NCBI GenBank assembly: GCA_947166165.1
Contig: CAMVDK010000045.1
Location: 1 to 15,197, forward strand
Direction of reading: 5' to 3'
Source: an uncultured Porphyromonadaceae bacterium
GTDB lineage: Bacteria > Bacteroidota > Bacteroidia > Bacteroidales > Muribaculaceae
DNA length: 15,197 nt
Positions 1-6,796 of this stretch are shown one piece after another. Both the position numbers and the translations under genes were made by a program. Position 1 is the stretch's first letter, and every line of letters starts with the position of its first letter. Under the pieces are notes generated by a model. It was not told the DNA's origin. It did no database searches and was given only the letters and a program-made list of their open reading frames with translations.

Positions 1-246
1 GAGGCCCTTGGTGGTGTTGGGGCCGATGAGCAGCCGGTTGGGGACGGGCGACATGTTGAGCGCCTGCTGGTCGGTGTTGACCACGACAAACGACACGCCG
101 TCGATGTTCTGCTCATACATGTGGTTGACGGCATTGTTGCCACCGCCACCTACACCCACCACCTTGATGAGCGTGGGCGTCTTCTTCTCGACCTCGAACC
201 CGGGGTCGTTGTCGATGGTGTTGTAGATGTTATTGTTCTTGTCCAT
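1..246 (-). CDS. ftsZ: Cell division protein FtsZ, N-terminal part (cut by window edge)
   Basis: FtsZ is the tubulin-like GTPase that polymerises into the Z-ring at mid-cell. Only the first 82 codons are in the window. I read the reverse complement directly: it starts with ATG at 246 (MDKNNNIYNT) and carries KVVGVGGGGNNAVNHMYEQ at about residues 28-46, the glycine-rich nucleotide-binding start of the FtsZ fold, followed by FVVVNTDQQALNMSPVP, the NTD-QAL segment of FtsZ. The frame is open to the left edge. It follows ftsA by 33 nt, the usual ftsA-ftsZ order. A short hydrophilic N-terminal extension of about 25 residues precedes the GTPase core, as is common. Asn stands in the GGGGNNAV loop where many homologues have Gly or Ser; I do not read that as a defect. 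Identity is firm. The GTPase T7 loop and C-terminal tail cannot be seen. Confidence 0.96.
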   Translation of the reverse strand, partial: MDKNNNIYNTIDNDPGFEVEKKTPTLIKVVGVGGGGNNAVNHMYEQNIDGVSFVVVNTDQQALNMSPVPNRLLIGPNTTKGL

Positions 247-279
247 GATGTGTACGCTTAGTGTATGGTGAGCAGATGT

Positions 280-1596
280 TTAGTTGTAGTTCTCGTCGTC
301 TTCGGCATCGGTGGCGAAGTTCTCGAATTTCTCTTTGAATTTTCCCCACCAGCCCTTGCGCTTGGATGGCCGCTGCCGGTTGTCGTCGTCGGCGGGCGGG
401 GGAGTGGGGCCGTCGGCGGGCGGGGGGGTGATGTCGGGTGCCTCGTAGGTGTTGCGTTCGATACACGTCTCGCCGGGCCTGATGTCGCTGGCGGCTTTCG
501 ACACGAGGCTCAGCACGGCGTAGTACTCGGGCCGGTTGTAGCGCAGGTCGCGGATGTTGAGCGACTTGGGGGCCTGCCCGATGCTCACCTTGAGCTTGGT
601 GACCTCGGCCATCTTCTGCACGAGTCCCTGCAGTTGCGAGCCTCCGCCAATGAGCACGATGGAGCGGATGTCGTCTTTGGTGACACCGGCATAGTCGAAC
701 TGCTTGTCGATGTTGGCGATGATTTCGCCCGTGCGCGCGGCGATGTAGCTCGCGGCCTCGTTGCTGGTCACGCCCTCAATCACAAACGAGTCCACGTTCT
801 GCGGGTCGAGGGGGTTGCTGATGTTCTGCTTGACGCGCTCGGCGGTCTCCTCGAGCACGCTGCAGCCGTTCTTGATGTCGAGCGTCAGGTTGCGGCCGCC
901 CAGGGGCAGGGTGACCAGATAGACCAGCGAGTCGTCTTTGTAGATGCTCACCGTCGAGGTCTCGGCGCCGATGTCGACCAGCATGCACCCCAGCGAGCGC
1001 TCGCTGTCGCTCAGCACGCACTCGCCGGTGACCAGCGGCGTGACATAGTACTTTTTCACGCCTATGCCGTAGCTCATACTCATCACATGGCTCAGGTTCA
1101 TCTTCACGGCCGGCTTGGCCACAATCAGGTTCACCTTCACCTTAATGGAACTGCCAATCTGGCCTACAGGAATTTTGGTCTCGTTCTTGTCGACATACAC
1201 GGTGCGCGGCACCACGTCGATGGTCTCGTAGTTCTTCACGGTGTTGCGGCTGGCGTCGCGGATGATGTTCTCGATGATGTCGGTGGTGATGGGCTTGGAG
1301 GAGTCGAGGCTGCGGCTCACCTCGCTCACCTCGCTGTGCACCGAGCGGCCGCCGATGCCCACATACACCTGCGTCACATGGCCGTCGATGCTGTCGGAGA
1401 TGTTCTTCAGGATGCGGGCTATGCTGCTTTTCACGTTTTCCACGTTGCGCACCGTGCCGTGGTGCACGCAGTTGATCATCTTCTCCTCCACTAGGCGGGT
1501 GAGGGTCACCATGCCCGACGGATTCTTGTCGGCCAAAGCTCCCACAATCTTGGAGCTGCCGATTTCCAGTGCTACGATATATTGGTTCTGTTCCAT
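280..1596 (-). CDS. ftsA: Cell division protein FtsA, actin-like membrane anchor of FtsZ
   Basis: FtsA (438 aa) is an actin-fold ATPase that ties FtsZ filaments to the inner face of the cytoplasmic membrane and recruits later division proteins. The first phosphate motif region is ALEIGSSKIVGAL (residues 9-21). The FtsA-specific 1C subdomain follows (about 80-165). The second phosphate motif is MLVDIGAETSTVSIY (205-219) and the adenosine motif is IVLIGGGSQLQGL (313-325). A proline/aspartate-rich linker (about 387-405) leads to a basic, aromatic amphipathic segment, KRKGWWGKFKEKFENFATD (412-430), which matches the C-terminal membrane-targeting helix of the family. The ATG at 1596 lies 9 nt after the ftsQ stop and the stop is 33 nt before ftsZ. 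No Shine-Dalgarno-like purine run decides the start. Length and motifs are normal and nothing is missing. Confidence 0.97.
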   Translation of the reverse strand: MEQNQYIVALEIGSSKIVGALADKNPSGMVTLTRLVEEKMINCVHHGTVRNVENVKSSIARILKNISDSIDGHVTQVYVGIGGRSVHSEVSEVSRSLDSSKPITTDIIENIIRDASRNTVKNYETIDVVPRTVYVDKNETKIPVGQIGSSIKVKVNLIVAKPAVKMNLSHVMSMSYGIGVKKYYVTPLVTGECVLSDSERSLGCMLVDIGAETSTVSIYKDDSLVYLVTLPLGGRNLTLDIKNGCSVLEETAERVKQNISNPLDPQNVDSFVIEGVTSNEAASYIAARTGEIIANIDKQFDYAGVTKDDIRSIVLIGGGSQLQGLVQKMAEVTKLKVSIGQAPKSLNIRDLRYNRPEYYAVLSLVSKAASDIRPGETCIERNTYEAPDITPPPADGPTPPPADDDNRQRPSKRKGWWGKFKEKFENFATDAEDDENYN

Positions 1597-1605
1597 GATG
1601 ATGAG

Positions 1606-2706
1606 TTATTTTTTGGTCTTTGGTTTGTTGGCCTGCGCGCCGGTTTTAGCCTTTGCCGCGGCCTGGGGTTTCGTTGTCTCCTTCTTTTTGGCCTGCGGCT
1701 CCGTCTTCTTTTTCGGCTCCTGCTTCTTGGCCTGCGGCTCGGGCTTCTTCTTCGGTTCCTCCTTTTTGGCCTGCGGCTCTTCCTTCTTGGCCTGCGGTTC
1801 CTTCTTCTTGGCCTGCGGCTCGGAGGCCTCTTGCTTCTTGGGCGTGGCCTGGCGCTGGATGGTGGTGTCGCCCACGGCCATGGTCTCCATGTCGGGAGCC
1901 ACCTCATCCTCTTCGGGGTCGTAGACCATCACCTCGCGCACGGTCTTCTTGCGCTTGGTGGCCACCACCTGGTGGTTCCACTTCACCGAGATGGTGTCGT
2001 AGGTTTCCCAACCCTTGGCGGGCATCACCTCGCGGTAGAAGAGCTTGAGTTTCTCGAGCTTGCTCTCGAATCCGCTCACCGAGCCCAGGTTCACCACATG
2101 GCCCACGATGGTGGGCGTGATGAAGATGTTGTTGCTGTCGCGCATGGTGTACATGGCCACGAGCGAGCGCAGCAGCGTGTCGCTCTCCACGTGCTGCACC
2201 AGTGGCAGCAGGCGCGTGGCGGGATAGGCGTCGGTGAAGTGGCCTTGCACCACTGGCACGTCGGCGTGGAAGGTGGCCGTGGCGTTCATCCGCTTGCCGG
2301 CCGCGTTGACGTAGTACGACACGCCGTCGGCGTCGAACACGCGCAGCACTGGCACGAGCTGGGTGGCGCGGATGATGATTTCGCCGTCCTTGGCCTTGAT
2401 GCATTCCACGTTCTCGAGGTAGTCGCTCTGCCCGAGCACGCGCTCGATGTGGGAGGCGTCGATTTGGCGCATGGGCCTGCCCAGCACCTTGATGCCGTTG
2501 TCGGCCAGGGCGGTCTGCACGCCGCGCTCGGTGACAAACTGCGTGCTGTCGCGGTTCTCGATTTCGATGGTCAGCCGCTGACACAGCATGCGCTCCTCGC
2601 GGGCCTGAGCCCACAAGATGCCTGCCACCAGCAAGCCTGCCAGCAGCAGCAAGACGATATTTTGAACAGCCAGTTTCAATGCCGTTGTTTCTTCACTAGA
2701 TTGCAC
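1606..2706 (-). CDS. ftsQ: Cell division protein FtsQ with Lys/Glu/Pro/Gln-rich repeat tail
   Basis: FtsQ is a bitopic scaffold of the divisome. Of 366 aa, residues 1-10 are cytoplasmic, about 11-33 form one hydrophobic membrane span, and a POTRA-like periplasmic region follows (LTIEIENRDSTQFVTERGVQ at 45-64, a typical FtsQ entry). A second beta domain extends to about 270. Residues 285-366 form a low-complexity tail with five PQAKK units, so the protein is longer than the roughly 250-285 aa of many FtsQ proteins. The reading frame begins with GTG at 2706, inside the last codons of murC (31-nt overlap). No ATG is available before Met40, which lies beyond the membrane span, so GTG is the best start; a TTG nine codons later is possible. 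Identity rests on position between murC and ftsA, topology and the POTRA region. The tail's function is unknown. Confidence 0.93.
   Translation of the reverse strand: MQSSEETTALKLAVQNIVLLLLAGLLVAGILWAQAREERMLCQRLTIEIENRDSTQFVTERGVQTALADNGIKVLGRPMRQIDASHIERVLGQSDYLENVECIKAKDGEIIIRATQLVPVLRVFDADGVSYYVNAAGKRMNATATFHADVPVVQGHFTDAYPATRLLPLVQHVESDTLLRSLVAMYTMRDSNNIFITPTIVGHVVNLGSVSGFESKLEKLKLFYREVMPAKGWETYDTISVKWNHQVVATKRKKTVREVMVYDPEEDEVAPDMETMAVGDTTIQRQATPKKQEASEPQAKKKEPQAKKEEPQAKKEEPKKKPEPQAKKQEPKKKTEPQAKKKETTKPQAAAKAKTGAQANKPKTKK
1650..1845 (-). repeat. In-frame repeats encoding the PQAKK tail of FtsQ
   Basis: On the plus strand the 9-mer GGCCTGCGG recurs at 1690, 1729, 1768, 1789 and 1810. 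The spacings are 39, 39, 21 and 21 nt, all multiples of three. They encode 13-residue and 7-residue units (for example PQAKKEE and EPQAKKQEPKKKT). Degenerate relatives occur at 1660 (GGCCTGGGG) and 1630 (GGCCTGCGC). The block maps to FtsQ residues 289-353. Near-identical DNA units in register point to expansion by slippage or unequal recombination, so copy number may vary between strains. Confidence 0.9.
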
Positions 2707-4058
2707 ACTTCCGGCAGCAGGTTGGCGATGTCGCCGGCACCCACTGTCAAAAGCACGTCAAAGTTAAGCATTTCGAGCGACCTAATCAAATTTTCTTTCG
2801 AATAAATGCGTTTTTCACTACATTTAACTTTTTCGAGAATCATTTCGCTGCTCACACCGGCGATGGGGGCCTCGCGGGCGGGGTAGATGGGCAGCAGGAT
2901 CAGTTCGTCGGCCATCGACAGGGCGTCGGCAAACTGGTCGGCGAAGTCGCGCGTGCGGGTGTAGAGGTGCGGCTGGAAAATCACCGTCAGCCGCCGGCCG
3001 GGATAGAGGTCGCGCACGCTGGCTATGCTGGCGCGCAGCTCGTCGGGGTGGTGGGCGTAGTCGTCGATCATCACCTTGCCCGTGGGGCCGGGCTCCTTGA
3101 GCCAGAACTCAAAGCGCCGCTTGGCGCCCTGGAAGGTGGCCATGGCCTGGCGCATGGCGTCGGCGGGCACGTCGGCCAGGCGGCAGGCGGCCATGGCGGC
3201 GACGGCGTTCTCGATGTTGATGTCGACGGGCACTCCCAGGCTCACGCCGGCGATGGTCTCCCAAGGGGTGACCAGGTCGAAGGTGATGGCACCGTCGCCC
3301 TTGGTGATGCGGGTGGCGTGGAAGTCGCCCTCGGTGCGGCCGTAGCTGTAGGTGCGCACGCCCGCTTGGGGCCGTGGCCGCAGCTTGAGGCCCGTGTGCA
3401 CAATCAGCGCGCCGCCGGGCTGCACCAGCTCGGTGAAGTGGGCGAAGCTCTCGAGGTAGGCCTCCTCGGTGCCGTAGATGTCGAGGTGGTCGGGGTCGGT
3501 GCTCGTCACCACCGCCACCCATGGGCGCAGGTGGTGGAACGAGCGGTCGAACTCGTCGGCCTCGATCACCGAGTAGGGGCTGGTGTCGCTGAGCAGGAAG
3601 TTGCTGCCGTAGTTGCGCAGCACTCCGCCCAGGAAGGCGTTGCTGCCCGTGCCGCTCACCTGCAGGATGTGGGCCGCCATGCTCGATGTGGTGGTCTTGC
3701 CGTGGGTGCCGGAAAAACACAGCGCGCGGCTGCCTTCGGTCACCAGTCCCAGCACGCGGGCGCGCTTGACCACCTCGAAGCCGTTGGCGCGGAACCACTG
3801 CAGGCCGGCGTGGCTGTCGGGCACGGCGGGCGTGTAGACCACCAGCGTGTGGCCAGGCTGGCGGCAGTAGTCGGGAATCAGGGCCGGGTCTTCGTCGAAG
3901 GCGATTTCCACGCCCTCGGCTTGCAGCGCGGCCGTGAGGTCGCTCGGCGTGCGGTCGTAGCCCGCCACGCGGGCACCACGCGCCAGGAAGTAGCGCTCCA
4001 GGGCGGCCATGCCTATGCCGCCGGCACCCACAAAGTAGAGCGATTGATAAGTTTTCAT
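2676..4058 (-). CDS. murC: UDP-N-acetylmuramate--L-alanine ligase MurC
   Basis: MurC (460 aa, usual length) is the cytoplasmic ATP-dependent ligase that adds L-Ala to UDP-MurNAc, the first peptide step of peptidoglycan precursor synthesis. The N-terminal UDP-binding loop is FVGAGGIGMAAL (residues 9-20), the ATP P-loop is GTHGKTTTS (117-125), EADEFDRSF (166-174) is the MurC acidic motif, and IDDYAHHPDE (331-340) and FQPHLYTRTRDF (361-372) are MurC signatures. I chose the ATG at 4058 because MKTYQSLYFVGAGG is the natural N-terminus. The same frame stays open upstream through murG, but that extension is Arg-rich out-of-frame murG sequence. The start is 23 nt after the murG stop, and the 3' end overlaps ftsQ by 31 nt. 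The stretch encoding about residues 404-432 is clearly AT-rich, with codons such as AAA, AGG and AGT unlike the rest of the gene, and contains a promoter candidate. Confidence 0.97.
   Translation of the reverse strand: MKTYQSLYFVGAGGIGMAALERYFLARGARVAGYDRTPSDLTAALQAEGVEIAFDEDPALIPDYCRQPGHTLVVYTPAVPDSHAGLQWFRANGFEVVKRARVLGLVTEGSRALCFSGTHGKTTTSSMAAHILQVSGTGSNAFLGGVLRNYGSNFLLSDTSPYSVIEADEFDRSFHHLRPWVAVVTSTDPDHLDIYGTEEAYLESFAHFTELVQPGGALIVHTGLKLRPRPQAGVRTYSYGRTEGDFHATRITKGDGAITFDLVTPWETIAGVSLGVPVDINIENAVAAMAACRLADVPADAMRQAMATFQGAKRRFEFWLKEPGPTGKVMIDDYAHHPDELRASIASVRDLYPGRRLTVIFQPHLYTRTRDFADQFADALSMADELILLPIYPAREAPIAGVSSEMILEKVKCSEKRIYSKENLIRSLEMLNFDVLLTVGAGDIANLLPEVCNLVKKQRH
2759..2790 (-). promoter_or_regulatory. 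Candidate internal promoter for ftsQ-ftsA-ftsZ inside murC
   Basis: Read on the minus strand, TTTG (2787-2790) is followed by 20 nt and then TAACTTTG (2759-2766), an exact fit to the Bacteroidota housekeeping promoter pattern TTTG about 19-21 nt before TAnnTTTG. It is the only exact TAnnTTTG I found by eye on the coding strand of the window. It sits in a locally AT-rich patch (about 2755-2845) within otherwise GC-rich murC. A start site a few bases downstream would give a leader of roughly 45 nt before the ftsQ GTG. Function is inferred. Confidence 0.55.
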
Positions 4059-4081
4059 CGTTTTAAGCGTTAAGTGGTGAA

Positions 4082-5188
4082 TCACGGAATCAGTTTCATG
4101 ACCTCGTCCACGATGTGCTGGGCCGAGTGGTGGAGGGCCATCTGGGCCACGTTGGCGGCCAGGGTGTCGGTCACGGCCGGGTCGGCCACGGTGCGCAGCA
4201 TGGTGTCGACGAGCCTCGAGGCGGCGTCGGCGTCGCGCACCATGATGGCCGCCTGGCGGTCGGCCAGCGCAAGCGCGTTCTTGGTCTGGTGGTCCTCGGC
4301 CACGTTGGGCGAGGGCACCAGGATGCAAGCCTTGCCCAGCAGTTGCAGCTCGCTGATGCTGCTGGCGCCGGCACGCGACACCACCAGGTCGGCGGCGCGG
4401 TAGGCCATGTCCATGTTGCTGATGAAGGGCATCTGCACCACGTTGGCGGCTCCCGAGGCGGCCAGGGCCTCGCGGCATTGCTCGTCGTAGGCCTTGCCGC
4501 TCTGCCACACGAGCTGCACCTGTTGCTCGGCGGCCAGGCGCTCCAGTCCGGCGGCGATGGCGTTGTTGATGGTGCGTGCGCCCAGGCTGCCGCCTATCAC
4601 CAGGATGGTGCGCCGGTCGGGGGCCAGCCCCATGGCGCGGCGGGCCTCGGCGGGCGTGGCGCTGCACTCGAGCAGGTTCTGCCGCACGGGGTTGCCGGTG
4701 AGCACAATCTTGTCGTTGGGGAAGAAGCGCTCCATGCCCTCGTAGGCCACGCAGATGCATTTGGCCTTGGCGGCCAGCATCTTGTTGGTCACGCCGGCGT
4801 AGGAGTTCTGCTCCTGGAGCAGGGTGGGGACGCCGGCTTTCTGCGCCGCCTTGAGCATGGGTCCGCTGGCGTAGCCGCCCACGCCGATGGCCACGTCGGG
4901 CTTGAACTCGGCCAGGATGTCGTTGGCCATGCGCATGCTTTTCCACAAATGGGTCAGCACCTTGACGTTGCGCAGCAGGTTGCGGCGGTCGAAGCCCATG
5001 ACCGGCAGCCCCTTGATGGGATAGCCGGCGGCTGGCACGCGCTCCATCTCCATGCGTCCCTCGGCGCCCACAAAGAGGATGTCGGCCCCGGGCATGCGCC
5101 GGCGAATCTCGCCGGCTATCGACAGCGCCGGGAAGATGTGGCCTCCCGTTCCGCCGCCGCTGATCAGAAATCGCTTGTCGTTGCTCAT
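4082..5188 (-). CDS. murG: Lipid II synthase MurG (undecaprenyl-PP-MurNAc-pentapeptide GlcNAc transferase)
   Basis: MurG (368 aa, normal length) is a GT-B glycosyltransferase on the cytoplasmic face of the membrane. It transfers GlcNAc from UDP-GlcNAc to lipid I, making lipid II. The first glycine loop is SGGGTGGHIFPAL (residues 10-22). GVGGYASGP (102-110) is the second conserved loop. LLQEQNSYAGVTNK (123-136) is the conserved EQN segment. The C-terminal UDP-GlcNAc site shows GGSLGAR (199-205), SRAGASSISEL (271-281) and VPSPNVAEDHQTKNA (291-305). The ATG at 5188 follows the ftsW stop by 31 nt, and murC begins 23 nt downstream, so the three are probably co-transcribed. I see no damage or unusual domain. 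Confidence 0.98.
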   Translation of the reverse strand: MSNDKRFLISGGGTGGHIFPALSIAGEIRRRMPGADILFVGAEGRMEMERVPAAGYPIKGLPVMGFDRRNLLRNVKVLTHLWKSMRMANDILAEFKPDVAIGVGGYASGPMLKAAQKAGVPTLLQEQNSYAGVTNKMLAAKAKCICVAYEGMERFFPNDKIVLTGNPVRQNLLECSATPAEARRAMGLAPDRRTILVIGGSLGARTINNAIAAGLERLAAEQQVQLVWQSGKAYDEQCREALAASGAANVVQMPFISNMDMAYRAADLVVSRAGASSISELQLLGKACILVPSPNVAEDHQTKNALALADRQAAIMVRDADAASRLVDTMLRTVADPAVTDTLAANVAQMALHHSAQHIVDEVMKLIP

Positions 5189-5219
5189 AATAGTAGTCGT
5201 GATGATAGGTGTACGCTTC

Positions 5220-6545
5220 TCATTTCCACACGTGCTTGGGCACGATTTGCGTGGGGTTCTCGGCGTCGAGGCCTTCGGGAAGCGTGGCCTCTTCGGCCTT
5301 GTTGTTCTTGTTGTTGTAGTTGGCTATCGTGCGGCTCACGCTCAGCATCACGCCAAAGGCGATGCTCATCACGATGATGCTCGTGCCTCCCATCGACACC
5401 AGCGGGAGCGGCTGCCCCGACACGGGCACCACGCCCACGTTGATGGCGATGTGGCACAGTGCCTGATAGGTGACCATGGCGGCCATGCCGATGATGAGCA
5501 GGCTGGGCAGCACGCGCTTGCTGCGCCTGACAATCATTGCCGCGCGGGCCAGCAGCCACAGGTAGAGGGCCATGACAAACAGGCCGCCTATCAAGCCCGT
5601 CTCCTCGATGATGATGGAGTAGATGTAGTCGCTGAAAGCCAGCGGCAGCCGGCTGCACTCGCGCGAGCGCCCCGGCCCCACGCCGTGGATGCCGCCGTGG
5701 GCCTGCGCCATGCGCGAGAACATCTCCTGCTGGTTCTGGTCGGTGATGGGCATGTAGACCAGCGAGTCGAAGTTGTGTATGAACTGTTCGATGCGGTTCA
5801 TGCGCGTGTGGGTGCGGTCCTCGTCGTTCTTTTTCGAGGGTGAGGAGTTCTGCGCCACCAGTTCGCTGCCGGAGCCGGCCACCTTGTCGGTCTTGTCGTT
5901 ATGCACCTTCAGGGCGAGCACCGCGCCGCCCACGATGCCGAAGGCCAGCATCACGATGCCGATTTTCTTCCACCGCGCGCCGCCAATCACGAGCATCGAA
6001 AGGCTGATGGCGCCCAGGATGGCGGTGTTGGTGAAGCCGCTGCGGAACATGAGCAGGCCATACAGCCCCACGGCCCCCAGGCTGAGCAGGATGCCGCGCC
6101 AACTCACGTCGCGGTTCTTCTGGTTCTTGGCCAGGAAATAGCTCAGCAGCGTGACTATCGACAGCTTGGCCAGCTCCGACGGCTGCACCGACACGAAAGC
6201 GATGCGGAACGAACGGCGGGCGCCATTGATGAAGTCGCCGAAAAACATCACATACACGAGCATGGCCAGCGTGGCAATGGCCAGGCCGGGTATCATGGCC
6301 AGCAGAAAGTAGTTCTTGTTGTAGTCGATGCGGTGCATCACATACACAATCAGCGCGCCAATGCCCAGGAAGGCGCACTGCTTCACCACGGGCTCGAAAA
6401 CGCCGTGTGCGGCCACCTCGCGGCTTGCCGCGCTATAGCTCTCCACTATCGAGATGATGATGAGCGTCAGGTAGATGCCCCAAATCCATGGGTCGCCGTG
6501 CTTCTGGGCTATCTCATTGAATCGGGTCTGTTTTTCTTCGGTCAT
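5220..6545 (-). CDS. ftsW: Septal peptidoglycan glycosyltransferase FtsW (SEDS family)
   Basis: FtsW (441 aa) is the SEDS-family polytopic membrane enzyme that polymerises lipid II at the septum with its partner PBP (FtsI, encoded upstream). Hydrophobic spans fill residues about 20-40, 55-70, 80-102 and 125-210, then about 315-340, 345-375 and 385-405. Family motifs are NGARRSFRI (107-115), QPSELAK (121-127), GPGRSRE (290-296), DYIYSIIIEETGLIGG (306-321, whose Asp aligns with the catalytic Asp of RodA/FtsW) and INVGVVPVSGQPLPLVSMGGTS (368-389). A hydrophilic loop at about 215-280 is the large extracytoplasmic loop typical of the family, here Ser/Asn/Asp-rich. The ATG at 6545 gives a normal N-terminus. 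The 245-nt spacer before it is far longer than other gaps in this block and holds repeat DNA with a possible promoter. Context next to murG and murD supports FtsW over RodA. Confidence 0.95.
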   Translation of the reverse strand: MTEEKQTRFNEIAQKHGDPWIWGIYLTLIIISIVESYSAASREVAAHGVFEPVVKQCAFLGIGALIVYVMHRIDYNKNYFLLAMIPGLAIATLAMLVYVMFFGDFINGARRSFRIAFVSVQPSELAKLSIVTLLSYFLAKNQKNRDVSWRGILLSLGAVGLYGLLMFRSGFTNTAILGAISLSMLVIGGARWKKIGIVMLAFGIVGGAVLALKVHNDKTDKVAGSGSELVAQNSSPSKKNDEDRTHTRMNRIEQFIHNFDSLVYMPITDQNQQEMFSRMAQAHGGIHGVGPGRSRECSRLPLAFSDYIYSIIIEETGLIGGLFVMALYLWLLARAAMIVRRSKRVLPSLLIIGMAAMVTYQALCHIAINVGVVPVSGQPLPLVSMGGTSIIVMSIAFGVMLSVSRTIANYNNKNNKAEEATLPEGLDAENPTQIVPKHVWK

Positions 6546-6572
6546 AGGTTAAGTGCTATTTAGTCCAACACC

Positions 6573-6602
6573 CAAAATTGTGAATTGTGAAATGATGGCA
6601 AA
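6573..6602 (-). promoter_or_regulatory. Possible promoter for ftsW within the repeat-bearing spacer
   Basis: On the minus strand TTTG (6599-6602, part of the terminal arm of the inverted-repeat element) is followed by 18 nt and CAATTTTG (6573-6580), which matches TAnnTTTG at five of six fixed positions. Initiation would fall near 6566, about 20 nt before the ftsW ATG at 6545. The spacing is slightly short and the first -7 base is off, so this is a weak to moderate candidate. Confidence 0.35.
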
Positions 6603-6702
6603 AGAACAAAAGTGCCTTTATATTTGAGTAGTGGCAAGAACAAAAGGTGATAGGGGTACCACGATTCTTATGTTCTTTTTTTAATGCTTATGTCCTTATG
6701 TC
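6599..6702. repeat. Composite imperfect inverted-repeat element, copy A (murD-ftsW spacer)
   Basis: Nested arms are visible on the plus strand. The outer arm CAAAAGAACAAAAG (6599-6612) pairs with CTTATGTCCTTATG (6687-6700) at 11 of 14 positions. The inner arm AAGAACAAAAG (6636-6646) pairs with CTTATGTTCTT (6667-6677) at 10 of 11, around a 20-nt centre. A motif shared with copy B directly follows (6704-6726, 23 identical bases beginning TAAAACAGTCTC), then an ATTGTG microsatellite. The element is AT-rich and contains no gene. It is oriented the same way as copy B relative to transcription. It could be a MITE-like or REP-like intergenic repeat. Confidence 0.75.
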
Positions 6703-6714
6703 TTAAAACAGTCT

Positions 6715-6796
6715 CATTGTGCATTGTGAATTGTGCATTATGCATTGCGAAATTGTGAATTGTGCATTGTGCATTGAAAAAATTGTGCATTCACAA
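6715..6796. repeat. ATTGTGCATT/ATTGTGAATT degenerate tandem repeat abutting the murD stop
   Basis: Units such as ATTGTGCATT and ATTGTGAATT recur about every 7-10 nt from 6715 up to and across the murD stop codon (6791-6793), ending in the small palindrome TTGTG-CATT-CACAA (6783-6796). A short stretch of the same repeat (6576-6594) flanks the other side of the inverted-repeat element. Reading frames through it give spurious peptides rich in His-Asn-Ser-Gln, which I do not call as genes. Confidence 0.85.

Noticed and set aside
1650..1845. The repeats in ftsQ as a CRISPR-like array
   Set aside because: The units are in-frame 21- and 39-nt coding repeats without distinct spacers, inside a conserved gene.
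2676..4946. A 756-aa open frame that could be read as a MurG-region/MurC fusion
   Set aside because: Everything upstream of MKTYQSLYFVGAGG is Arg/Gly/His-rich out-of-frame murG sequence. murC has its own ATG at 4058, 23 nt after the intact murG stop.
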